NCBI GenBank assembly: GCA_037443085.1
Contig: JBBIPA010000003.1
Span: 1-64,000, forward strand
Direction of reading: 5' to 3'
DNA length: 64,000 bases
DNA from: JBBIPA01 sp037443085
Lineage (GTDB): Bacteria; Chloroflexota; Dehalococcoidia; GIF9; UBA5629
Shown here: piece by piece, positions 1 through 8,172 of the stretch
Numbering within the stretch: position 1 is the stretch's first letter
Layout: each line of letters starts with the position of its first letter
Made by a program: the position numbers and the translations under genes
The notes under the pieces: generated by a model
What the model saw: the letters and a program-made list of their open reading frames with translations, nothing else
Told to the model about the DNA's origin: nothing
Databases searched by the model: none

Positions 1-7
1 GGAGAAA

Positions 8-568
8 ATGGCGACCCCATCACCCCCGGGGAAAACAGGCTTTTCTGTTGCTGGCGGCACTGTTACCGGTGTTATGGCTGATTGCATCATCAAGGTTAAC
101 ACAGGTGGAACGACACATTCAATCCGTTATATCGGAATTCACACCCTGGTGCCCTATCGCTACGTTAAGCCACTGGAATACTATATTGAGGAATGCCGCA
201 ACAAGAACAACGAACTGGTAAAGGACAAGATAGTGCGCCTGGAAAAAGATGTTTCGGAGACCGATAAATCAGGGCATTTGCTCAGATACGTGTGGGTGGG
301 CGATCTGATGGTCAATGCTGAACTTGTCAGGCAGGGCTATGCCATGGTGCTGGGTTCTCCACCGGATATGAAATATTATGATATGCTGGCCAAACTGCAG
401 CAGGAAGCCATGAGTGAAGGACGAGGGTTGTGGTTAGAGGAAAAAGAACAGGCCGGCAGTATCCAGGCTCTGGGCCCATTCGCGGGCAATATTATTTCCA
501 AAGTCTACCATTACTCGTCCTGCGAGCTGGTCCGCAACATTAAAGAAGCTAACAGGATATACGAATAG
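8..568 (+). CDS. Thermonuclease (SNase-like) protein, frameshifted at C-terminus
   Basis: A staphylococcal-nuclease-like OB-fold nuclease. Visible features are the strand with RYIGIHT, the central LEKDVSETDKSGHLLRYV block and the helix with VNAELVRQGYA, all typical of the TNase family. The family would hydrolyse DNA/RNA phosphodiester bonds, usually outside the cell. After the nuclease domain the protein enters a small metal-binding tail (SKVYHYSSC) but stops at 566-568, while the expected continuation lies in another frame to 698. The ATG at 8 has a GGAG only 3 nt upstream and no signal peptide follows, so the true start may lie before the window. The fold is clear; whether the gene is intact is not. 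Confidence 0.75.
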   Translation: MATPSPPGKTGFSVAGGTVTGVMADCIIKVNTGGTTHSIRYIGIHTLVPYRYVKPLEYYIEECRNKNNELVKDKIVRLEKDVSETDKSGHLLRYVWVGDLMVNAELVRQGYAMVLGSPPDMKYYDMLAKLQQEAMSEGRGLWLEEKEQAGSIQALGPFAGNIISKVYHYSSCELVRNIKEANRIYE

Positions 569-698
569 CGCACTGGCGCGTGGCTATATGCCTTGCGAGG
601 TCTGCAAGACTCCTAAGAATATAGGTGGCGAAGGAGCAGATCCCGCCAGCACTGCCACACCAGACCCTAATTCAAATGTAAGGTGGCCACGGAACTAA
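561..698 (+). other. Out-of-frame zinc-binding tail of the thermonuclease
   Basis: In the frame of position 561 the sequence reads ALARGYMPCEVCKTP and continues to a stop at 696-698. This is the second half of the Ada-like metal-binding motif whose first half (VYHYSSC) ends the preceding ORF. Together they give the Cys/Cys-x2-Cys pattern common in secreted SNase proteins, so a single indel near 555-566 separates the two parts. Confidence 0.6.
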
Positions 699-710
699 TG
701 CAGAAATAAA

Positions 711-2567
711 CTAATGATACAGTTCCCGTGCTACGTCTTTCAAGCCCAGTTCTTCCAGCTTCTTCCTGCTGGGTTTGGCGGTTACCTGGTCCCAGTCCAT
801 GGCAGCGAGGTATTCTTTAACCAGCGTATCTTCATCAATAGTGACGCCCGCCAGAGGGCCTTCCTTCTTGGGCGGTCTACCCAGTACCCTATCGGGGACT
901 TTGAATTGTAACGGGTTCAGTCCCTCTCGAATGTTGAAGGCCTGCCGAATATTGGCTATTCTCTCGCCTGTCTTGAGCAACTCCTCGGTAGTTATATCCC
1001 AGCCGGTAACGGCACGCATGAATTCAGCCACAGGCTCGACGCTGGGAAATGCCCAGTATACAAACAGGCACATTCCAGAACAGACCACGGCATGGTTGAA
1101 ATTACTACCTGTTTTGCGTATTTCACCTCGGCCGCTGAATGATTTAAGGTCGAATTGAGGCAACAGTCCCTGAGGATGCATTGGCCCGTTGGAGAGTTCT
1201 GAGCCGGAAAAATGACGGGCTGGCGTGGGGTCCAATTTGTAAGTGGTGGCATAATTGAATGAATGCTTGGGGTCATGCGCCGGGATTTCCTGCCCTTGAA
1301 TGTGCATGGCGTATTTACTAGCCCCTTTGCCAATCTTCTCCGCTGCCACTTTCACTCCATCAGCCAACACTGCCCCGAAACCTTCTTTCCTGGCCAGTTT
1401 TTCCGTCATGGCAACAATAGCCCGGTGATTGCCCCAGGTCATTTCGATACCGTCAGTGTCTGCCTTAGTAATAAGTCCATTCTCGAAGCATTCAATAGCG
1501 AAGGCGATGGTTGCCCCCACAGAGATAGTATCAAGTCCGTAGCGGTCGCAAATGTCGTTTGCCTTGATTATCGATTCAAGGTTGTTATTGAGACAGTTGG
1601 TGCCGAACATGGCAATGGTCTCATATTCAGGCTTACGGGCACCGGCTTCATATTTATATTCTCCAGTGCCTTCCTTCATATATCCCCCGCAGCCGATGGG
1701 GCAGTTGTAACAGGCAAACTTTTTCGCCCGGCGCTTAATCACGGCATCGGCGCCGATGGGTTCAGCATCCGGGAAGTCAACAGTTCCCACTCCACTCCAA
1801 TTCTTCACCGGTGAATCGCCACTCTGGACGCCGGGGATGGTGAGGAAGGGCGTGCCAATCGGTTTTAACCAGGCAATATGTCCGCCCAGCCTGGCCAGAT
1901 ACTCTTTTCTTAGTTCATTAACCTTATCCTCATCGGCTACAGGAACTTTCATCTTGCCTTTTACCACTACTGCCTTAAGCATCTTAGAGCCCATTACTGC
2001 CCCCAGGCCGGAGCGAGCCGCCGTCCTGCTCTTGCTTATTATCGCCGAGAGAAGGGAGCGGTTTTCTCCGGCTGGACCGATGCAGGAAACCTCCACATCC
2101 TTGCCCAGTTCAGCCCTGAGCATTTCTTCAGTCTGGCGAGTGTCTTTCCCCCATAGGTGCGCGGCGCTTTTTAACTCAGCTTTGCCGCTATTAATGAAGA
2201 GGTAGACCGGCTTTGGTGATATGCCGCTAAAAAACACCGCATCGCAACCGGCGAACTTGAGGTAGGCACCAAAATAACCTCCTGAATTAGCATCTCCCCA
2301 GCCCCCGGTCAATGGTGACTTGGACACGATGGTGTGCTTGGTACCGGAAAGCGCATTAGTACCATTGAGAGGGCCAGTTAACATGCCCAAGATATTATCA
2401 GGTCCCAGAGCGTCAATGCCGGCTTGTTGCCGGCTGAAAAGGAGACTGGCGCCAATTCCATAACCTCCAATGAACTGGCGGCAGAGCTTTTCATCCAGCA
2501 CCTCGTCTACCAGCTTATCCTGGGAAAGGTCAACCATTAGCATTTTGCCCATATAACCTCGTGCCAT
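711..2567 (-). CDS. Aldehyde:ferredoxin oxidoreductase (tungsten family)
   Basis: A full-length (618 aa) member of the AOR family, which oxidises aldehydes, or reduces carboxylic acids, using a tungsten-bis-pterin and one 4Fe-4S cluster with ferredoxin as partner. The N-terminal domain has the GYGIGASLLF and GPLNGTNALSGTKH pterin-binding segments. Cluster cysteines appear as CYNCPIGC near residues 286-293, and a late Cys near 496-500 (VVCSGMC) fits the fourth ligand. The start is supported by GAGGAG 7 nt upstream. It is the last gene of a minus-strand run behind an ABC importer and an OYE-type reductase, about 110 nt after the latter. The substrate cannot be told from sequence; an aromatic or short aldehyde is a guess. 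Confidence 0.88.
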   Translation of the reverse strand: MARGYMGKMLMVDLSQDKLVDEVLDEKLCRQFIGGYGIGASLLFSRQQAGIDALGPDNILGMLTGPLNGTNALSGTKHTIVSKSPLTGGWGDANSGGYFGAYLKFAGCDAVFFSGISPKPVYLFINSGKAELKSAAHLWGKDTRQTEEMLRAELGKDVEVSCIGPAGENRSLLSAIISKSRTAARSGLGAVMGSKMLKAVVVKGKMKVPVADEDKVNELRKEYLARLGGHIAWLKPIGTPFLTIPGVQSGDSPVKNWSGVGTVDFPDAEPIGADAVIKRRAKKFACYNCPIGCGGYMKEGTGEYKYEAGARKPEYETIAMFGTNCLNNNLESIIKANDICDRYGLDTISVGATIAFAIECFENGLITKADTDGIEMTWGNHRAIVAMTEKLARKEGFGAVLADGVKVAAEKIGKGASKYAMHIQGQEIPAHDPKHSFNYATTYKLDPTPARHFSGSELSNGPMHPQGLLPQFDLKSFSGRGEIRKTGSNFNHAVVCSGMCLFVYWAFPSVEPVAEFMRAVTGWDITTEELLKTGERIANIRQAFNIREGLNPLQFKVPDRVLGRPPKKEGPLAGVTIDEDTLVKEYLAAMDWDQVTAKPSRKKLEELGLKDVARELYH

Positions 2568-2675
2568 AGCTTCGCTCCTCTCTTCCTTGCCTGGTATTAA
2601 TTATTTCTCATACTGCCGGGCTATCTGACACCACCTGTGAATAGACTGCATAGGGCTGGGCGATTCCAGTCTAGC

Positions 2676-4754
2676 CTATATTTTGTTAGCCACTTGCCAG
2701 CCGCCAGCGGTAGCATCTGGTATTAATCCTGGTTCCTTACAGTCGCCAATAGCATAGATTTCAGGCGCTTTCCCTGCAAAGCTGTTAACAAGCTCGGTAT
2801 TGGGGGCAAAAGGTATGGCAGGTACTATGCTATCCGCCTCAATAGTCTGTCTCTTTCCTTCCCGGGTAGTGATGGTTAGCCCTTTGTCGGTTATCTCCTC
2901 CAGCTTAATCCCGCTCATCAAGGTCACTCCTTTTTTGTTGAACCAGGCAAAAAGGCGTGTCTTTCTCTCTGGTGTCAACCCTTCTCCCAATTCCTCGGCT
3001 GTGTCCACGATGGTCACTTTTCTGCCTCGCTTGACCAGCATCTCAGCTAACTGGCAGCCCTGTATAGCACCGCCGATAACCACCACTCTTTTCCCTAGGG
3101 GCATATAGAGCCTGGTCAGCCACCTGAGAAACCTCGGTCCCAGGAACCTGAGGTAAACCTTGAGGCTATGGTGCAATTCAGTGCTGCTGACCACATTGCG
3201 CCTGTTGATTCCAGGTATCTTTGGAATGGCAGCCACACCTCCTCCTGCCAGAATTATCACTTCTGGTTTGCCTGCCTGTATTTCTGAGTAATCAGACTCT
3301 TTTCCGAGTTTGATGTTCACGCCCAGTTTGCTAATCTGGCCTTTAAGATAGCGGACTATGGCTGGCAGGTCCTCGATTTCAATTCCCTTTACCAGCGCCG
3401 CCATGGGCAATGAGCCGCCTAACTTACGTTCCCTCTCGTAAAGTGTTACTTCATGTCCCCTCAATGCTGCCACTCTGGCTGCTTCCACCCCTGCCGGCCC
3501 ACCACCTATTACCAGCACTTTTCTTTTGCTTTCAGCCTGGTTGACCTGGTACTGCTCTGTTCCCAGAGCAGCATTGATTCGGCATTGACGGGGCTGGTTA
3601 TAAACTTTGCTGCAATTACCGCAATGCGTGCAGGGCGCAATATCGTCCAATCTCCCTGAAGCGACTTTATTGGGATATTCCGGGTCAGCAAACAACCGTC
3701 TGGTCATACCAATGAGGTCTGCTTTACCCTGGCGTAATACCATTTCCCCGAGTTGAGCATCAAATCCACCCACAGTCATCACCGGTATTGATACCGCCTT
3801 CTTTATCGTTGCCGCCAGGGGCACATTGGCCAGAGGCCCTTTGCGGCTCCAATCAAGTTCCTTTGGGAATGATTTCAGAGGTATTCGAGGTTCTGGGTAG
3901 AAAAGTACCTCGTGGTGAAACGAGCCCCAGTGCTGGCCGAACCAGTGGGACTTCACCTGCAAAGAATCAGCACCGGCCTCCTGGAGCAGTCTGGCTATTA
4001 CCTGTGACTCAGCTAAAGTCATACCATCATCACCACCACCAATCTCAACACCATTTATCATTACCTGGACAGGGAAGTCCTGCCCCAGACGTTTTTTGAT
4101 TTCTTTTATAATCTGGGTAACAAACCTGGTCCTGTTTTCAAAGCTCTGCGCCCCGTAAATATCCTGGCGTTTATTCCAGAACCGCGACAGAAAAGTAGGC
4201 AGCAGATGGTCAGCGCCAGAATGTATCTCTATACCATCGAATCCTGCTGCCGCCGCCCTGACCGCAGCGCTGGCGTATCTATCCACCAGCTCTTCAATTT
4301 CGGCAATCGTTAATTCTTTGGGAGGTTCCTCCTCCTGCACATCAAACTCCGACTTCAGAGTAACCGCCGAAGCGGCAATTCGTGGGGCAAGGATTTTGTA
4401 TACCCCTCCCCAGGGACCACGATGATAAAATTGTACAAAAGTGGGACAGCCATGCTTGTGGATAACCTTGGTCAATTCGCTGATATCTTTAATATATTTG
4501 TCATCGTCAATACGAAACCGCCTATCACCGATTTCACTAAGTGGGAATTCCATGGCCGGTGTTTCGACTATAATCAGACCCACACCGCCTCTAGCCAGTG
4601 CTTCATAGAACGCCTTGGCTCTCTGGCTAATACGATGCTCGCCAGAGTCAAAGAAATACGTTTGAGCAGCGGTCTTGACCATTCGATTTCTGGTCTGTAC
4701 TCGCCCTATGCGGTAAGGTTCCAGCAGCTTACCAAACATTGGCTTGCCGATCAT
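2676..4754 (-). CDS. OYE-family NADH:flavin oxidoreductase with Fe-S and FAD/NAD domains (2,4-dienoyl-CoA reductase-like)
   Basis: A 692-aa enzyme with the FadH/BaiCD architecture. Residues 1 to about 360 are an FMN TIM barrel (starts MFGKLLEPYRIG; active-site region IEIHSGADHLL). A cysteine cluster follows near 373-389 (CTHCGNC and a later C). Then come an FAD-binding Rossmann motif near 411 (VIGGGPAGVEAA) and a second nucleotide-binding site near 555 (VVVIGGAIQG). The family passes hydride from NAD(P)H through FAD and 4Fe-4S to FMN and reduces activated C=C bonds, for example enoates and 2,4-dienoyl-CoA. The spacing of the cysteines is tighter than in E. coli FadH. An AGGAG lies 9 nt before the ATG; M6 is an alternative start. 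It lies between the importer genes and AOR, suggesting joint use on an imported acid. Confidence 0.85.
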   Translation of the reverse strand: MIGKPMFGKLLEPYRIGRVQTRNRMVKTAAQTYFFDSGEHRISQRAKAFYEALARGGVGLIIVETPAMEFPLSEIGDRRFRIDDDKYIKDISELTKVIHKHGCPTFVQFYHRGPWGGVYKILAPRIAASAVTLKSEFDVQEEEPPKELTIAEIEELVDRYASAAVRAAAAGFDGIEIHSGADHLLPTFLSRFWNKRQDIYGAQSFENRTRFVTQIIKEIKKRLGQDFPVQVMINGVEIGGGDDGMTLAESQVIARLLQEAGADSLQVKSHWFGQHWGSFHHEVLFYPEPRIPLKSFPKELDWSRKGPLANVPLAATIKKAVSIPVMTVGGFDAQLGEMVLRQGKADLIGMTRRLFADPEYPNKVASGRLDDIAPCTHCGNCSKVYNQPRQCRINAALGTEQYQVNQAESKRKVLVIGGGPAGVEAARVAALRGHEVTLYERERKLGGSLPMAALVKGIEIEDLPAIVRYLKGQISKLGVNIKLGKESDYSEIQAGKPEVIILAGGGVAAIPKIPGINRRNVVSSTELHHSLKVYLRFLGPRFLRWLTRLYMPLGKRVVVIGGAIQGCQLAEMLVKRGRKVTIVDTAEELGEGLTPERKTRLFAWFNKKGVTLMSGIKLEEITDKGLTITTREGKRQTIEADSIVPAIPFAPNTELVNSFAGKAPEIYAIGDCKEPGLIPDATAGGWQVANKI

Positions 4755-4785
4755 TTCATGTCTCTCCTCTTATGATAACGTAGCG

Positions 4786-5490
4786 TTAAATCCCCAGATA
4801 GGCCTTTCTAATATAATCACTCCGTAGTAGCTTATCGCCGGTGCCATCCATGACCACCCGGCCATTTTCCAGCACATATGCCCAGTCGGCTATTTCCAGT
4901 GAATGTTTCACATTTTGCTCGATTAATAAGATAGTGATTCCTCGTTCCCGCAGTGTTTTTATAATTCGAAAAACCTCGGTCACCACCAGGGGTGCCAGCC
5001 CGTATGACGGCTCATCAAACATGCATACCGTGGGGCGGGACATTAGTCCCCGTCCCATAGCCAACATCTGACGTTCGCCACCACTTAATGTCCTGGCTAG
5101 CTGCTTCCTTCTTTCCTCTAATACCGGGAAGATTCGATAGACTTCTTTGAATGTGTCTTTCTTCTGCTTCCATGCCTGGTAGGAATAGGCACCCATTTCC
5201 AGGTTTTCCTGCACCGTCATATCAGGAAAGGCTTTGCCGCCTTCGGGTATATGGGAAATGCCCATTGCCACGATTTGGTGAGGCTCCAGGTGGTGTATTA
5301 GCTTGCCCTGGAATGCCACGTTACCTGAAGTCGGATGGATGAATCCCGAGATGGTGTTAAGCAAGGTAGTTTTACCGGCGCCGTTGGCACCAATCAGGGC
5401 GACTATTTGCGAGCGGTCAACCTTCAAGCTGACATCCCACAGGGCTTGAATCCGGCCATAAAATGTCGCTATATTGCTCACTTCCAGCAT
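4786..5490 (-). CDS. livF: Branched-chain amino acid-type ABC transporter ATP-binding protein LivF
   Basis: The second ATPase of a HAAT-family importer (234 aa, the usual LivF length). Walker A is GANGAGKTT, the signature is LSGGERQMLAMGRGL and Walker B is CMFDEPSYGLAP. It acts at the inner face of the membrane and powers uptake with LivG. It starts 3 nt after the livG stop, with a GGGAG overlapping the end of livG, so the two are translationally linked. Substrates of this family range from amino acids to aromatic acids and amides, so the name gives the family rather than a proven substrate. Confidence 0.92.
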   Translation of the reverse strand: MLEVSNIATFYGRIQALWDVSLKVDRSQIVALIGANGAGKTTLLNTISGFIHPTSGNVAFQGKLIHHLEPHQIVAMGISHIPEGGKAFPDMTVQENLEMGAYSYQAWKQKKDTFKEVYRIFPVLEERRKQLARTLSGGERQMLAMGRGLMSRPTVCMFDEPSYGLAPLVVTEVFRIIKTLRERGITILLIEQNVKHSLEIADWAYVLENGRVVMDGTGDKLLRSDYIRKAYLGI

Positions 5491-5493
5491 AAA

Positions 5494-6213
5494 TTATTCT
5501 CCCAGGTACACCTTAATCACCGTTTCGCTATTGGCAATTTCCTGCGGTGTGCCTTCGGCAATCTTTTCACCGTGATGTAGCACCATAATGCGATCGCATA
5601 TGCCCATAATAGCTTTCATGACATGCTCAATCATGATAATGGTAATCCCCTTATCCCGGATTCTGGTTACCAGTGTCATAGCCTCCTCTACCTCTTTCGG
5701 ATTAAGCCCCGCCATCAACTCATCCAGCAACAGCAATACTGGTTTTGTTGCCAGCGCCCGGGCAACTTCAAGCTGTTTTTGCTTGACCAGCGTCAGGTCC
5801 TTCGCCAGAACAGCGCTCTGGGCTGATATCCCGACAAACTCCAGCAAACCCGAAGCTTCGCCTTTAACATCCAGTGTGGCAATTCTGGTAGATGCCCCAA
5901 ATAAGGTTCCCAGCACTACATTCTCCATCGTGGTCATGTTGGCGAAAATCTTGACTGATTGAAAAGTTCTGGCCAGTCCCTCCCGGCAGATGCTATGCGG
6001 CTTCATTGTGGTGATGTTTTTCTCTCTAAACCATATATTTCCTGAGTCGGCAACCAGGGCGCCGGAGATCAGGTTAAACAAAGTTGTTTTTCCTGCCCCA
6101 TTAGGTCCAATCAGGCCGAGAATTTCACCCTGTCCCACATGAAAGCTGACATTGGCTACCGCTGCCAGTCCTCCAAAATGCTTATAGATATTAGTACCTT
6201 CAAGTATTGGCAT
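5494..6213 (-). CDS. livG: Branched-chain amino acid-type ABC transporter ATP-binding protein LivG
   Basis: A 239-aa ATPase with Walker A GPNGAGKTT, the LivG-specific RTFQSVKIF segment and the C-terminal BCA_ABC_TP_C tail. The signature motif is unusual: where LSYGxQ is expected the protein reads LTLVKQKQLEVARAL, and Walker B is LLLLDELMAGLN with Leu after the catalytic Glu instead of Pro. I believe such variants occur in other HAAT importers, so this is probably functional. It overlaps the end of livM by 14 nt and is followed by livF after 3 nt, in one operon. Confidence 0.92.
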   Translation of the reverse strand: MPILEGTNIYKHFGGLAAVANVSFHVGQGEILGLIGPNGAGKTTLFNLISGALVADSGNIWFREKNITTMKPHSICREGLARTFQSVKIFANMTTMENVVLGTLFGASTRIATLDVKGEASGLLEFVGISAQSAVLAKDLTLVKQKQLEVARALATKPVLLLLDELMAGLNPKEVEEAMTLVTRIRDKGITIIMIEHVMKAIMGICDRIMVLHHGEKIAEGTPQEIANSETVIKVYLGE

Positions 6214-7150
6214 TTTCCCCTGCTAGACCTCTTTTCCAGCGTCTTTGTATCAGTCCTACCAGTCCGGTGGGCAAGAATAAGATGGCGACCACCAGTATGA
6301 TACCGAACAGGAGCATATAGTAATAGGGAAACTGGGTTAACAATATTTCTTCAAGGTAAGCAAAGATGGCAGCGCCCAGCACAGGACCATAAAACTGCCC
6401 CAGACCTCCAAAAATGGCCATTAGAACAGGCATAAAAGAAAAGAGAGGATTAAAAGCGATATAAGGGTCGATATAGGTCCATCTCGTTGCCATGATGGCG
6501 CCGGCGGCGCCCATAAATATAGCACTGACGGCAAAGGTGATGACCTTCAATGTGGTTACATTGATACCGATATGCGCCGCCGCTTCCTCATTCTCGCCGA
6601 TACTTTGCAGAGCTAACCCGAATTTAGAGCGTCTGATAAAGAAGGCAGTGAGCAGTAATAGTACAAAGATAATGAGTATGACATAGAAAATAGTGGTGTT
6701 ATCCACCACGATAACGAACCTGCCTCGCGTATGTGTTATATTAACCTCATACCACAGCAGCAAGTGCTTGATAAGCTCGACCAGACCAAAAGTAAATATG
6801 GCGAAATAGATGCCCCTCAGTCTCAGGGTCACCGCACCGACGAGGAGGGCAACCAAGAAAGTTATCACACCGGCACTAATAATGACCAACGGAAGGGGCA
6901 AGGCCTTTCCCAGTATCGCTGCGGTATATAGGCCAATCCCGAAAAAGGCGGCTGGCGCCAGCGAGATGTAGCCAGTAGGACCAGAAAAAATAGCCCAGCT
7001 CACGGTGAGTATGATATACATGATGATGCTGGTTAATAATATGACAATATAATTAGAGGCATAGAGTGGCAAGGTGGCGAGCAGGATTAAGATTACACCA
7101 AGTAACCCCGGCACCAGTGACTTTTTGGAGATTATGTTGATACTATTCAT
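6200..7150 (-). CDS. livM: Branched-chain amino acid-type ABC transporter permease LivM
   Basis: An integral membrane permease of 316 aa with about nine hydrophobic segments and the conserved family region SIGENEEAAAHIGIN, the cytoplasmic loop that contacts the ATPases. The C-terminus is basic (RRWKRG). It begins 3 nt after the livH stop (GGAAGG just upstream) and overlaps livG by 14 nt, so livH-M-G-F form one tightly packed translational unit. Together with LivH it forms the membrane channel. Confidence 0.92.
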   Translation of the reverse strand: MNSINIISKKSLVPGLLGVILILLATLPLYASNYIVILLTSIIMYIILTVSWAIFSGPTGYISLAPAAFFGIGLYTAAILGKALPLPLVIISAGVITFLVALLVGAVTLRLRGIYFAIFTFGLVELIKHLLLWYEVNITHTRGRFVIVVDNTTIFYVILIIFVLLLLTAFFIRRSKFGLALQSIGENEEAAAHIGINVTTLKVITFAVSAIFMGAAGAIMATRWTYIDPYIAFNPLFSFMPVLMAIFGGLGQFYGPVLGAAIFAYLEEILLTQFPYYYMLLFGIILVVAILFLPTGLVGLIQRRWKRGLAGENANT

Positions 7151-7153
7151 CCA

Positions 7154-8023
7154 TTACCTTCCCAGGATACCTGTGGGCTTCACCAGGAGCAAAACAATAA
7201 AGATTACATAGTAGGCAGCCAGTGCTAAGCCTGGCTGTAGATAGATTACTATGCTGCCGATAATGCCCAGTATAAAACCGCCGATAAAGCTGCCAGGGAT
7301 GCTACCCAATCCACCCAAGACGACCACAATGATGGCAATTATGGTGTATTCCAGACCCATGGCGGCATTAATCGGATAGCACATACTGATGAGCAAACCG
7401 GCTAAACCAGCCATGGCAGCGCCAAAGCCGAAGCATATCGCCAGTACCTGATTGATATTAACCCCCATGAGTCCGGCTGTCATCGGGTCCTGGGCTGCTG
7501 CCCTGATGGCTTTTCCCAGGCGGGTGCGGGCTAAGAACAGGTAAAAGGCTAGTCCAATAGCTATGGCAAATGCCAGGGTTACCAGCCGGTTGGCAGCAAA
7601 CAACGCCCCCCAAATATTGACTGTAGTAGCCAGATAGCTGTACCCCGAGATCTTGCTGCCCCATATTATTAGCGCGCTATTCTGAACAATGAACAGGAGA
7701 CCGAAGGCGGCTAGCATGGAACTGCCCTCATAAGCCCCTGTGGTTGCCGATGAGGTTCTCAGCCGTGTGAACATGGTCCGGTGAAGGAGAAAACCGATAA
7801 TGAACAGAAGAGGCCCGCAAATAACCAGGGAAAGCAGCGGGTTAATCTTGAGGACCGTATACAGAAACCAGGTGAGGAAAGCCCCGACCATCAGGAATTC
7901 ACCATGACTTATATTCAGTACACGGGCAACGCCGTATTGCAGGCTCAGCCCCATGGCAATCAGGGCATAGAGGCCACCCAGCAGCAAACCTGCAATCGCT
8001 ACGTCCAGGATTGTCGTTATCAT
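7154..8023 (-). CDS. livH: Branched-chain amino acid-type ABC transporter permease LivH
   Basis: A permease of 289 aa with about eight membrane-spanning stretches. Family hallmarks are GLLLGGLYALIAMGLSL near the N-terminus, LNISHGEFLMVGAF, and the ATPase-contact loop AIRAAAQDPMTAGLMGVN. The start has AAGGAG 8 nt upstream. It follows livK after about 150 nt, and that spacer carries a stable hairpin, a common arrangement in which the abundant binding protein is expressed above the membrane components. Confidence 0.92.
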   Translation of the reverse strand: MITTILDVAIAGLLLGGLYALIAMGLSLQYGVARVLNISHGEFLMVGAFLTWFLYTVLKINPLLSLVICGPLLFIIGFLLHRTMFTRLRTSSATTGAYEGSSMLAAFGLLFIVQNSALIIWGSKISGYSYLATTVNIWGALFAANRLVTLAFAIAIGLAFYLFLARTRLGKAIRAAAQDPMTAGLMGVNINQVLAICFGFGAAMAGLAGLLISMCYPINAAMGLEYTIIAIIVVVLGGLGSIPGSFIGGFILGIIGSIVIYLQPGLALAAYYVIFIVLLLVKPTGILGR

Positions 8024-8085
8024 TATGAGAGCTCCTTGGCTGTGGCAAACATAGATTCCAGCTATCCCGAGGGTGCACTAAAGTG

Positions 8086-8115
8086 AGCTTCGGAGAAGTA
8101 AATTCCTCCGAAGCT
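8086..8115 (-). promoter_or_regulatory. Intercistronic stem-loop between livK and livH
   Basis: A perfect 10-bp inverted repeat (AGCTTCGGAG at 8086-8095, CTCCGAAGCT at 8106-8115) with a 10-nt loop. No T-run follows on the coding (minus) strand, so it looks like an mRNA-stabilising or processing hairpin rather than a full terminator. It could cause partial termination between livK and livH. Confidence 0.6.
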
Positions 8116-8172
8116 GCTATTTTACACCCTCAAGACAGCGTATGATGGCTATTTTCTTGCTATACAATAAGA

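Noticed and set aside
8086..8130. Rho-independent terminator between livK and livH
   Set aside because: No T-run follows the hairpin on the minus (coding) strand.
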